This document shows positions 1-8,112 of a stretch of 64,000 bases of DNA, in pieces; within the stretch, counting starts at the first letter, position 1; every line of letters begins with the position of its first letter. The DNA comes from Escherichia coli (GTDB lineage Bacteria > Pseudomonadota > Gammaproteobacteria > Enterobacterales > Enterobacteriaceae), in NCBI RefSeq assembly GCF_036503815.1, contig NZ_AP027764.1, positions 4,928,220-4,992,219 on the forward strand, written 5' to 3'. A program made the translations under genes and the position numbers. Below the pieces are notes generated by a model that ran no database searches, was not told the DNA's origin, and worked only from the letters and a program-made list of their open reading frames with translations.

Positions 1-662
1 AGAAAAACCTTTCGTATGTTCTGGCTGAGAAGCTGGCGCAACGGATCTTAAAAGGTGAATATGAACCCGGCACCATTTTGCCTGGTGAGATTGAGCTGGG
101 CGAGCAATTTGGAGTGAGTCGTACAGCGGTACGCGAAGCGGTTAAAACGTTAACGGCAAAAGGGATGGTTTTACCGCGACCACGAATTGGTACCCGGGTC
201 ATGCCACAATCAAACTGGAATTTTCTTGATCAGGAATTGCTTACCTGGTGGATGACAGAAGAGAACTTTCATCAGGTCATCGATCACTTTCTGGTTATGC
301 GTATCTGTCTGGAGCCGCAAGCTTGCCTACTGGCTGCAACGGTTGGCACCGCGGAACAGAAGGCGCATCTCAATACGTTAATGGCCGAAATGGTGGCATT
401 AAAAGAGAACTTTCGCCGTGAACGCTGGATTGAGGTCGATATGGCCTGGCATGAGCATATCTATGAAATGAGCGCCAATCCGTTTTTGACCTCATTCGCC
501 TCGCTCTTCCATTCGGTTTATCACACTTACTTCACGTCAATTACCAGCGACACAGTGATAAAGCTGGATCTGCACCAGGCGATTGTTGATGCGATTATCC
601 AAAGCGATGGCGACGCGGCATTTAAAGCTTGTCAGGCGCTGCTACGCTCACCTGATAAGTGA
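1..662 (+). CDS. yieP: GntR-family regulator YieP, 5' end cut by window
   Basis: The reading frame is open from base 3 (AAA AAC CTT) to TGA at 660-662, about 219 codons, so only the first few residues are missing. The N-terminal part shows a GntR winged helix with GEQFGVSRTAVREAVKTL as the recognition region. The rest is a helical FCD-type ligand domain (DLHQAIVDAIIQSDGDAA near the end). It is a predicted DNA-binding repressor. It lies 22 bases upstream of hsrA on the same strand, as in E. coli, where the two form one unit. The ligand is not evident from sequence. Identity is by recognition of the protein and its neighbours. Confidence 0.93.
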   Translation, partial: KNLSYVLAEKLAQRILKGEYEPGTILPGEIELGEQFGVSRTAVREAVKTLTAKGMVLPRPRIGTRVMPQSNWNFLDQELLTWWMTEENFHQVIDHFLVMRICLEPQACLLAATVGTAEQKAHLNTLMAEMVALKENFRRERWIEVDMAWHEHIYEMSANPFLTSFASLFHSVYHTYFTSITSDTVIKLDLHQAIVDAIIQSDGDAAFKACQALLRSPDK

Positions 663-684
663 CACCCCGATAACAGGACATTGA

Positions 685-2112
685 ATGAGCGATAAAAAGA
701 AGCGCAGTATGGCGGGTTTGCCGTGGATCGCGGCGATGGCCTTCTTCATGCAGGCACTTGATGCCACTATTCTGAATACCGCCTTACCCGCAATCGCTCA
801 TAGTCTTAATCGTTCTCCTCTCGCGATGCAATCAGCCATCATCAGTTACACGCTGACGGTGGCGATGCTTATTCCGGTAAGCGGATGGCTAGCCGATCGC
901 TTCGGTACGCGTCGCATATTTACCCTTGCCGTGAGTCTGTTCACATTGGGTTCTCTGGCCTGCGCACTTTCTAACTCGCTACCACAGCTGGTTGTCTTCC
1001 GGGTTATTCAGGGGATAGGTGGCGCAATGATGATGCCTGTTGCTCGGCTGGCCTTACTGCGTGCTTATCCTCGTAATGAGCTTCTTCCTGTATTGAATTT
1101 TGTCGCCATGCCGGGTCTGGTGGGGCCAATTTTAGGCCCCGTACTTGGCGGCGTGCTGGTCACCTGGGCAACCTGGCACTGGATATTTTTAATCAATATC
1201 CCCATAGGTATTGCCGGCCTTCTTTACGCGCGCAAACATATGCCCAATTTCACCACCGCACGACGCAGATTCGATATCACTGGCTTTTTGCTGTTTGGCC
1301 TCAGCCTTGTTCTCTTCTCAAGCGGAATAGAGCTATTCGGTGAAAAGATTGTCGCCAGTTGGATTGCCTTGACGGTAATTGTCACCAGCATCGGGTTACT
1401 GCTTATCTATATTCTCCATGCACGACGCACGCTAAACCCATTAATTTCATTAGATTTATTTAAAACCCGCACTTTCTCGATCGGTATAGTAGGCAATATT
1501 GCAACCCGTCTGGGGACCGGCTGTGTACCGTTCCTTATGCCATTGATGTTACAGGTAGGATTTGGTTATCAGGCGTTTATTGCCGGCTGTATGATGGCAC
1601 CGACAGCGTTAGGTTCCATTATTGCAAAATCGATGGTTACCCAAGTCTTACGTCGTCTGGGCTATCGCCATACGTTAGTGGGGATCACGGTAATTATTGG
1701 GCTAATGATCGCTCAGTTCTCTTTGCAATCACCAGCAATGGCGATATGGATGCTGATCTTGCCGTTATTTATATTAGGGATGGCTATGTCGACGCAATTT
1801 ACCGCGATGAATACCATCACACTTGCCGATCTGACCGATGACAACGCCAGCAGCGGTAACAGTGTTCTGGCGGTCACGCAGCAACTGTCTATCAGTTTAG
1901 GCGTTGCTGTAAGTGCGGCCGTCCTTCGTGTTTATGAAGGGATGGAAGGCACAACGACTGTCGAACAATTCCACTATACGTTTATCACAATGGGCATTAT
2001 TACTGTTGCTTCAGCAGCAATGTTCATGCTTCTGAAAACAACCGATGGTAATAATTTGATCAAAAGACAGCGTAAATCTAAGCCGAACCGCGTTCCATCA
2101 GAATCGGAGTAA
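685..2112 (+). CDS. hsrA: MFS multidrug-type exporter HsrA
   Basis: A 475-residue inner-membrane protein of the DHA2 (14-helix) branch of the major facilitator superfamily. The early motif GWLADRFGTRR is the family's motif A between helices 2 and 3, and RVIQGIGGAMMMPVAR fits the motif near helix 4. The length equals the E. coli protein. It is a predicted proton-driven exporter; the natural substrate is unclear. The ATG at 685 is preceded by AGGACATTGA. The last 35 bases run convergently into the 3' end of rbsR, so no terminator fits between the genes and their transcripts overlap in antisense. Confidence 0.93.
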   Translation: MSDKKKRSMAGLPWIAAMAFFMQALDATILNTALPAIAHSLNRSPLAMQSAIISYTLTVAMLIPVSGWLADRFGTRRIFTLAVSLFTLGSLACALSNSLPQLVVFRVIQGIGGAMMMPVARLALLRAYPRNELLPVLNFVAMPGLVGPILGPVLGGVLVTWATWHWIFLINIPIGIAGLLYARKHMPNFTTARRRFDITGFLLFGLSLVLFSSGIELFGEKIVASWIALTVIVTSIGLLLIYILHARRTLNPLISLDLFKTRTFSIGIVGNIATRLGTGCVPFLMPLMLQVGFGYQAFIAGCMMAPTALGSIIAKSMVTQVLRRLGYRHTLVGITVIIGLMIAQFSLQSPAMAIWMLILPLFILGMAMSTQFTAMNTITLADLTDDNASSGNSVLAVTQQLSISLGVAVSAAVLRVYEGMEGTTTVEQFHYTFITMGIITVASAAMFMLLKTTDGNNLIKRQRKSKPNRVPSESE

Positions 2113-3070
2113 GTTGTAATCGTTGTTGCTGAAGGGTCGGCTGGGTTATCCGATGGATGAGTACATCAATCGCCAGCTCCCCCAGTTCATCTTTCGGTTG
2201 ATGGATAGTGGTTAATGGTGGCGTCATAAAGCTTGCCAGTTCGATATCGTCATAGCCAATCACCGCGATATCCTGCGGAACCTGTAACTCTGCCTGATAT
2301 AGCGCCTGGTAAACGCCAACAGCCATAGCGTCATTTCCGGTAAAGACGGCCTGAGGACGCAGCGGATGTGATAACAGTTGGCGCATAGCGTCAAACCCGC
2401 CGTTAAATTCAAAATCACCAGTGACTTCATAGCCATCAGGAATGTTGAGACCCGCACGTTTCATCGCCGCCCGATAACCTTCCAACCGCAGGCGCGCCGG
2501 AGTTTTATCCAGCGGGCCGGTAATACAGGCGATACGGGTATGACCTTTATCGATCAGATATTGCGTTGCTAAGTCTCCGCCCAGCAACGAGTTATCCTGT
2601 ATAAGATCGCTGTCGCCATCGAACGGTGCCCAGTCCATCATCACGGTAGGCACTGTCGGATAACGTTGCATGATTTCACGCGAAGGCTGATGCGTTTCGG
2701 TGCACAGTAACAGCAAGCCATCAACGCGTTTTTGCATCAGCGTTTCCAGATTGCGATTCATCCGCTGTTCATCGCCTTCGGTATTGCAAAGGACAAGACT
2801 ATAACCGCGTTCGAAGCAGCTGCGTTCAACGCCACGCACCAGTTCAGAATAAAAAGGATTGGTACTGGCAGTAATCAACATGCCAATGGTTCGAGTCTGA
2901 TTGAGCTTGAGGCTACGCGCCAGAGCTGATGGCGCGTAATTGAGTTCTTTAATCGCCGCTTCAACTTTGGCGGTAATCGCTTCACTGACGAAGCGATCTT
3001 TATTGATAACGTGAGAAACTGTTGAGGTAGAAACGCCCGCCAGGCGGGCAACATCTTTCATTGTAGCCAA
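2078..3070 (-). CDS. rbsR: Ribose operon repressor RbsR
   Basis: A 330-residue LacI-family repressor. The N-terminus, ATMKDVARLAGVSTSTVSHVINKDRFVS, is the helix-turn-helix and hinge-helix lead. The remainder is a periplasmic-binding-protein-like effector domain that binds ribose. It is the last gene of rbsDACBKR, 3 bases after rbsK, so the operon encodes its own repressor. The likely operator is the perfect palindrome at 7958-7977 in front of rbsD. In E. coli RbsR also affects purine genes. The 3' end overlaps hsrA convergently. Confidence 0.96.
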   Translation of the reverse strand: MATMKDVARLAGVSTSTVSHVINKDRFVSEAITAKVEAAIKELNYAPSALARSLKLNQTRTIGMLITASTNPFYSELVRGVERSCFERGYSLVLCNTEGDEQRMNRNLETLMQKRVDGLLLLCTETHQPSREIMQRYPTVPTVMMDWAPFDGDSDLIQDNSLLGGDLATQYLIDKGHTRIACITGPLDKTPARLRLEGYRAAMKRAGLNIPDGYEVTGDFEFNGGFDAMRQLLSHPLRPQAVFTGNDAMAVGVYQALYQAELQVPQDIAVIGYDDIELASFMTPPLTTIHQPKDELGELAIDVLIHRITQPTLQQQRLQLTPILMERGSA

Positions 3071-3073
3071 GCG

Positions 3074-4003
3074 TCACCTCTGCCTGTCTAAAAATGCGTC
3101 GATCTCTTCACGCCACGGTACGGAAGGTTGTGCGCCTTTACGTGTTACGGCAATCGCAGCGGCGGCATGGGCAAAACGAATCGCCTCTGGCAATGTTTTT
3201 TCTTCCAGCAACGCCGTGATTAACGCGCCGTTAAAAGTATCTCCGGCAGCAATGGTATCGACAGCCTGCACCCGGAATCCAGGAACGCGCTGACCTTCAC
3301 CATTCACGCTAGCCCATACACCACGACTTCCTAAAGTAATCAGTACAGTACGGATACCTTTTTCATGCAGTACCTGCGCCGCTTTCGCTGCATCTTCATC
3401 ATTTTCAACGCGAATACCGGTGAGCTTTTCTGCTTCCGTTTCGTTTGGCGTAATAATGTCCACCAGTGCCAGCAGTTCGTCAGGAAGTTCGCGAGCCGGA
3501 GCCGGGTTAAGCGCAACGATAGTCTTATTTTGATGGGCGATTTTCGCCGCTGCCATCACACTTTCGAGTGGTGATTCCAGCTGCATTAATAATGCCGATG
3601 CGTTAGCAATACGCTCACGTTGCGCCTCCACCAGCGCAGGGGAAAGGGCTGCGTTAGCGCCGGCATGAATACCAATGACATTCTCACCTTCGCCATTAAC
3701 AAAAATCAGCGCCACACCTGTTGATTCGCCTTTGATCACGCTCACCGGAGAAATATCGATGTTATCAGTGGCGAGCTGCTGGCGAACGCTTTCACCAATG
3801 CTGTCATCACCCGTACAGGCAATAAACGCGATATTCGCACCGCTACGCCCTGCAGCCACAGCCTGATTCGCGCCTTTGCCGCCAAATGCAACCTGATAGT
3901 GGTTACCGGTTACGGTTTCGCCTGGAGTAGGAAAAGATTGAAGATTAAGAATGTGGTCAGCATTAATGCTGCCAAGAACAACGAGGCTGCCTGCGTTTTG
4001 CAT
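3074..4003 (-). CDS. rbsK: Ribokinase RbsK
   Basis: A 309-residue PfkB-family sugar kinase that converts imported D-ribose to ribose 5-phosphate with ATP. Visible motifs are the N-terminal substrate region GSINADHILNLQSFPTPGETVTG, the glycine-rich AFGGKGANQAVAAGR, and the C-terminal PfkB signature DTIAAGDTFNGAL with the catalytic aspartate in AAGD. The frame is open further upstream to 4030 (an extra MAHFMDIPN). I use the ATG at 4003 because it matches the known 309-residue protein. It follows an intercistronic hairpin after rbsB. Confidence 0.95.
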   Translation of the reverse strand: MQNAGSLVVLGSINADHILNLQSFPTPGETVTGNHYQVAFGGKGANQAVAAGRSGANIAFIACTGDDSIGESVRQQLATDNIDISPVSVIKGESTGVALIFVNGEGENVIGIHAGANAALSPALVEAQRERIANASALLMQLESPLESVMAAAKIAHQNKTIVALNPAPARELPDELLALVDIITPNETEAEKLTGIRVENDEDAAKAAQVLHEKGIRTVLITLGSRGVWASVNGEGQRVPGFRVQAVDTIAAGDTFNGALITALLEEKTLPEAIRFAHAAAAIAVTRKGAQPSVPWREEIDAFLDRQR

Positions 4004-4018
4004 ATTCGGGATGTCCAT

Positions 4019-4128
4019 AAAATGCGCCACCGTGTTAGGGTGGCGCGTGCCCTGCTTTTCTTTATTTTACACGTTCATCTGTCGATGACGTATTTATGTC
4101 ACCATCAGGTCATACAACCTGATTAAAA
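4019..4128 (-). ncRNA. rbsZ: Possible 3'-UTR-derived small RNA (RbsZ-like)
   Basis: The rbsB 3' untranslated region ends in a GC-rich hairpin with a short U tract, the usual form of an Hfq-bound 3' small RNA. I recall an Hfq-dependent RNA named RbsZ derived from the rbsB 3' end in E. coli. The exact 5' end cannot be read from sequence, so the left and right limits are approximate. Confidence 0.4.
4024..4046 (-). terminator. Hairpin between rbsB and rbsK
   Basis: A perfect 8-bp stem (GCGCCACC paired with GGTGGCGC, 7-base loop) is followed on the minus strand by ATTTTAT. It lies about 80 bases after the rbsB stop. It could act as a partial terminator or an RNase-blocking 3' end, keeping binding-protein message more abundant than rbsK-rbsR message. 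Confidence 0.65.
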
Positions 4129-5019
4129 CTACTGCTTAACAACCAGTTTCAGATCAACCGGATACTTAGCCTGAACTTTCTCGCCTTTCAGCACTTTATC
4201 GGCGGTTTCGACGCCTTTCGCGCCAATCTGATCGGGTAGCTGAGCGATAGTCGCTGCTAGTTTGCCATCATTCACCGCTTTTTCGCCATCCGGTGTACCG
4301 TCAAATCCGACGACCATCACATCCGATTTACCAGCAGTTTGCAGTGCGCGCAGCGCGCCCAGCGCCATTTCATCATTCTGCGCGAACACAGCCTGAACAT
4401 CCGGATGAGCGGTCAACAGGTTCTGCATTACGTTCAAACCTTTAGTGCGGTCAAAGTCCGCTGGCTGGCTGGCAAGAACATTAAACTTGTGAGCAGCAAC
4501 GGCCTGCTGGAAACCTTCGCCACGCTCACGAGCTGCGGAGGTACCGGCAATGCCTTGCAGCTCGATAACTTTGGCACCTTCACCCGCTTTCTTCGCGATA
4601 TAATCACCCGCGATTTTGCCGCCCAGTACGTTATCAGAAGCAATGTGGCTCACCACTTCACCTTTCGTGGCCTGGCGGTCAAGAGTGATAACCGGGATGT
4701 TCGCTTGGTTAGCCATCTTCACAGCATTACCCACTGCGTCGGAGTCGGTCGGGTTAATTAGCAGAATTTTGGTGCCGCGAACGGTTAAGTCCTGCACGTT
4801 CGCCAGCTCTTTCGCCGGGTTATTCTGGGAGTCCAGCACCACCAGGTTATAGCCGAGTTTATCCGCCTCTTTCTGCGCGCCATCTTTCAGCGATACAAAG
4901 AACGGGTTGTTAAGCGTGGAAACCACCAGCGCGATGGTGTCTTTTGCCATCGCATTCGCACTGACGGTGGCGCTTAGCGCAACAGCGGAAACCAGGGTAG
5001 CCAGTTTTTTCATGTTCAT
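4129..5019 (-). CDS. rbsB: Ribose-binding periplasmic protein RbsB
   Basis: A 296-residue solute-binding protein. The signal peptide covers about residues 1-25 (basic MNMKK, hydrophobic core, ANAMA cleavage site), and the mature protein begins KDTIALVVST. It captures D-ribose for RbsAC and presents it to the Trg chemoreceptor. The start is the ATG at 5019 (MNMKKLATL), one codon after an in-frame TTG-AAT. The fold is a type I periplasmic binding protein with the typical VVGFDGTPDG segment. It lies 24 bases after rbsC. Confidence 0.97.
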   Translation of the reverse strand: MNMKKLATLVSAVALSATVSANAMAKDTIALVVSTLNNPFFVSLKDGAQKEADKLGYNLVVLDSQNNPAKELANVQDLTVRGTKILLINPTDSDAVGNAVKMANQANIPVITLDRQATKGEVVSHIASDNVLGGKIAGDYIAKKAGEGAKVIELQGIAGTSAARERGEGFQQAVAAHKFNVLASQPADFDRTKGLNVMQNLLTAHPDVQAVFAQNDEMALGALRALQTAGKSDVMVVGFDGTPDGEKAVNDGKLAATIAQLPDQIGAKGVETADKVLKGEKVQAKYPVDLKLVVKQ

Positions 5020-5043
5020 ATTCAAGATGTCCTGTAGTCGTTA

Positions 5044-6009
5044 TTACTGTTTTTTGTTGTCTACCAGCACCGCCAGCAAAATCACCACCGCTTTGACGAT
5101 CATCTGGTAATAGGAGGAAACACCTAACAAATTCAATCCATTATTAAGGAAGCCAAGAATTAATGCGCCGATCAACGTCCCAACAATGCGACCTTTTCCG
5201 CCCGCCAGACTCGTACCGCCCAGAACCACCGCAGCAATGGCATCCAGCTCATAGCCAGTCCCCGCCGTGGGTTGTGCGGAGGAGAGACGCGCCACTTCAA
5301 TGATCCCGGCCAGCGATGCCAGCAGACCACAAAGAGAATAGACGATGATTTTGATTTTATTGACGTTGATACCAGAAAGACGTGTAGCCGCTTCGTTGCC
5401 GCCCAGCGCGTAGATGTAACGCCCCAAACGTGTGTGATGCAGCATATACCAGGCCGCGAGGAACACAATTCCCATGATCCAGACTGGCGTTGGTACGCCC
5501 AACGGGCGACCAATACCAAACCAGCCGAACAGATCGGCGTTCTCAGTAAAGCCGGTATTCACTGGGCTCCCGTTGGTATAAACCATGGTCACGCCGCGCA
5601 GTAAAAGCATCATAACCAGCGTAGCGATAAACGCCTGGACACGACCTTTCGCTACAATCACCCCGGTTACCGCACCAATAGCGGCACCTAACGCGAGAGC
5701 GGCAGCGACAGCCACCAGCGCATTGACTTCAATGCCGACGATAGATGCAGCCACTGCGCCAGTCAGCGCCAATAGAGAACCTACCGACAAGTCGATGCCC
5801 GACGTCAGGATCACCAGCGTCATCCCGACCGCCATAATGGCATTCACCGAGGTTTGCTGGAGAATATTGAATAAGTTATTGATGGTGAAAAAGTTCGGGC
5901 TTAACGTCGAGACAATCGCGATCAGCACCAGCAGAGCGATAAGCGATTTCTGCTCCATCAGCCACGCTTTCGTGAAATAACGGCGACCAGAGACAGTCTG
6001 GGTTGTCAT
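5044..6009 (-). CDS. rbsC: Ribose ABC transporter permease RbsC
   Basis: A 321-residue membrane permease of the carbohydrate ABC importer family (CUT2), with about ten hydrophobic segments. The conserved stretch GIDLSVGSLLALTGAVAAS and the later VVLGGTSLAGGKGRIVGTLIGAL are family hallmarks. It forms the membrane channel for ribose with RbsA at the inner membrane. It starts 4 bases after the rbsA stop, consistent with coupled translation. Length and sequence match the E. coli protein. Confidence 0.97.
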   Translation of the reverse strand: MTTQTVSGRRYFTKAWLMEQKSLIALLVLIAIVSTLSPNFFTINNLFNILQQTSVNAIMAVGMTLVILTSGIDLSVGSLLALTGAVAASIVGIEVNALVAVAAALALGAAIGAVTGVIVAKGRVQAFIATLVMMLLLRGVTMVYTNGSPVNTGFTENADLFGWFGIGRPLGVPTPVWIMGIVFLAAWYMLHHTRLGRYIYALGGNEAATRLSGINVNKIKIIVYSLCGLLASLAGIIEVARLSSAQPTAGTGYELDAIAAVVLGGTSLAGGKGRIVGTLIGALILGFLNNGLNLLGVSSYYQMIVKAVVILLAVLVDNKKQ

Positions 6010-6013
6010 TTTT

Positions 6014-7519
6014 TTACTCCTGATTCACGCGATTAAGCTTGCCCACAGCGGCAGCCATTAACACTTCCTGGGTGGCCTGCTCACGAGTAAATTCCCCGCT
6101 GAGATGCCCTTCATGCATGACGATGATGCGATCGCTCATGCCTAATACTTCTGGCATCTCCGATGACACCAGAATGATGCTCAAGCCATCGGCTTTGAAC
6201 TGGTTAATCAGTTGATAGATCTCTTTTTTCGCACCAACATCTACGCCACGGGTAGGCTCATCGAGGATCAACACTTTGGGGCGTGTCATCAGACCACGGG
6301 CAATCGCCACTTTTTGCTGATTGCCACCGGAAAGCAGACCAATTGCCTGTTCCATCGACGGCGTTTTCACATTAAACAGACGAATAAAATCACTCACTGC
6401 CTGCTGTTCATCGGCATGCTTCAAACTGCCGCCAGTACGGCTAAAGTAACGCAGCGCAGTCAGCGACATATTCTCTTTGACTGACATACCCAGCACTAAA
6501 CCGTCACGTTTGCGGTCTTCGGAGATATACACAATGCCGTTTGCCAGGCCATCCTGCGGTGAACGGGTAACGACTTCATGCCCATCCAGGGTGACGTAAC
6601 CGCTGGTGCGCGGCAGTGCGCCGTAGAGCACTTTCATCAGTTCGGTACGACCTGCGCCCATCAAACCAGAGACGCCAAGAATTTCGCCTTTGCGTAAAGT
6701 AAAAGAGACATCGTTAACGCCAGGTCCGCAGAGATTATCGACTTTCAGGCGGATATCTCCCGGCGCTTTGTCCAGGTGCGGATATTGATCTTCCAGCTTG
6801 CGGCCCACCATCATCTCAATCAGCGAATCTTCGGTCAGTGATGCCACTTCGCGCTCAGCAATAAATTGCCCATCACGAAAAACGGTAACGTCATCGCAAA
6901 TCTCGAAGATTTCTTTCATGCGGTGGGAAATATAGACAATACCGCGGCCTTGCGATTTCAGCTCGCGGATGACGCGGAACAAGGATTCGGTTTCGGTATC
7001 GGTCAGTGCATCGGTCGGTTCATCCATAATGATGACTTTCGACTCAAAGCTCAGCACTTTGGCAATTTCAACCATTTGCTGGTCACCGATGGAAAGATCG
7101 CCCACCAGCTTGTCGCTTTTAAAGCGCAGGTTAAGTTTAGCCAGCAATTTATCCGCTTCGGCATACATGGTTTTCCAGTCAATTTTGCCAAAGCGATTAA
7201 CAAACTCACGGCCGAGGAAAATATTTTCGGCAATGGTCAACTGTGGGATCAGGTTCAGTTCCTGATGGATAATCCCAATCCCGGCTTCCTGGGATGATTT
7301 CGGTCCGGTAAACGTCGTTTCTTTCCCCAGCCATAAAAGCGTACCGGCATCGCGAGTATAGATACCAGTAAGCACTTTCATCATGGTGGATTTACCCGCG
7401 CCGTTTTCGCCCACCAGCGCCATCACGCGGCCAGGATAGACATTTAACGCTGCGCCCGAGAGGGCTTTTACGCCCGGGAAGGCTTTATCGATGCCTTTAA
7501 GCTGAAGTAATGCTTCCAT
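6014..7519 (-). CDS. rbsA: Ribose ABC transporter ATPase RbsA
   Basis: A 501-residue fused double ATPase of the CUT2 sugar importers. The first half has Walker A GENGAGKST (residues 37-45), a signature-like LSIGDQQ and Walker B VIIMDEPTDAL. The second half has a degenerate Walker A (GLMGAGRTE), signature LSGGNQQKVAIARG and Walker B VLILDEPTRGVD. The asymmetric sites are normal for this family. It powers ribose uptake through RbsC and starts 7 bases after rbsD. Confidence 0.97.
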   Translation of the reverse strand: MEALLQLKGIDKAFPGVKALSGAALNVYPGRVMALVGENGAGKSTMMKVLTGIYTRDAGTLLWLGKETTFTGPKSSQEAGIGIIHQELNLIPQLTIAENIFLGREFVNRFGKIDWKTMYAEADKLLAKLNLRFKSDKLVGDLSIGDQQMVEIAKVLSFESKVIIMDEPTDALTDTETESLFRVIRELKSQGRGIVYISHRMKEIFEICDDVTVFRDGQFIAEREVASLTEDSLIEMMVGRKLEDQYPHLDKAPGDIRLKVDNLCGPGVNDVSFTLRKGEILGVSGLMGAGRTELMKVLYGALPRTSGYVTLDGHEVVTRSPQDGLANGIVYISEDRKRDGLVLGMSVKENMSLTALRYFSRTGGSLKHADEQQAVSDFIRLFNVKTPSMEQAIGLLSGGNQQKVAIARGLMTRPKVLILDEPTRGVDVGAKKEIYQLINQFKADGLSIILVSSEMPEVLGMSDRIIVMHEGHLSGEFTREQATQEVLMAAAVGKLNRVNQE

Positions 7520-7526
7520 GACGGCC

Positions 7527-7946
7527 TCAGAACGTCACGCCAGCACAGAGAATGATATTCGCATACGGAGAACATTCTCCGCTGCGAATTACCGCCTGAC
7601 TGTCTGCGGTTTGTTGTTTGAATTGTTCATGCGTGGTGTAACGAATTTCAATGGTATTTCCCTGGTGTTTTTGCAGCTGCTCAAGGTGAGTGAGCAACGT
7701 TTCGTGGAGTTGCGGATTATGTTGTTTGATCTCTTCCGCGATAATGGCAGCCTCGACCTGCATTTCATTTGTGACGACGCCCAGCACCTGCATAAAAGAA
7801 GGTACCCCTTGGGTTAATGCCATATCGATACGCGTTGTACTTTTGGGGATGGGTAAACCAGCATCACACACCACCAACGTATCGGTATGTCCCAGACGGG
7901 AGATCACCGAAGAAATATCAGAATTAAGAACGGTGCCTTTTTTCAT
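7527..7946 (-). CDS. rbsD: D-ribose pyranase RbsD
   Basis: A 139-residue RbsD/FucU-family protein (MKKGTVLNSDISSVISRLGHTDTLVVCDAGLPIP). It speeds interconversion of beta-pyranose and beta-furanose forms of ribose, supplying the form RbsK uses. The conserved His in GHTD and Asp in CDAGLP fit the family active site. I choose the ATG at 7946, preceded by GGAG and an A run, over the in-frame ATG four codons upstream. It is the first gene of the operon, directly behind the RbsR operator. Confidence 0.95.
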   Translation of the reverse strand: MKKGTVLNSDISSVISRLGHTDTLVVCDAGLPIPKSTTRIDMALTQGVPSFMQVLGVVTNEMQVEAAIIAEEIKQHNPQLHETLLTHLEQLQKHQGNTIEIRYTTHEQFKQQTADSQAVIRSGECSPYANIILCAGVTF

Positions 7947-7957
7947 TTTTTTCTCCA

Positions 7958-7977
7958 TCAGCGAAACGTTTCGCTGA
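7958..7977. promoter_or_regulatory. RbsR operator (20-bp palindrome)
   Basis: TCAGCGAAACGTTTCGCTGA is a perfect 20-bp palindrome with the central CG expected of LacI-family operators. It lies immediately before rbsD, in the leader/promoter, which fits repression by RbsR and release by ribose. A weaker related half (CGAAACGTTTTA) occurs at 8042-8053. Confidence 0.85.
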
Positions 7978-8029
7978 CCCGCAGTTTAATCCTGACTGAG
8001 TTGGGAAAACCATCGTGACGTTACGGAAA

Positions 8030-8045
8030 TGTGATCAACATCGAA
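8030..8045. promoter_or_regulatory. Probable CRP site upstream of rbsD
   Basis: TGTGATCAACATCGAA matches TGTGA-N6-TCACA with a strong left and weaker right half. It lies about 85 bases upstream of rbsD. The rbs operon is known to be catabolite-controlled. Assignment is by motif only. Confidence 0.5.
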
Positions 8046-8079
8046 ACGTTTTACATGGTGATTAACCATGAAAACAAAA

Positions 8080-8106
8080 ACGCCCCCTTATGGAGAAAGG
8101 AGGCGT
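8080..8106 (-). terminator. kup terminator
   Basis: On the minus strand a GC-rich stem (ACGCCTCCTT paired with AAGGGGGCGT, one mismatch) is followed by TTTTTG and TTTT. It lies just after the kup stop, which separates kup transcription from the rbs promoter. Confidence 0.8.
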
Positions 8107-8112
8107 CTGGCG

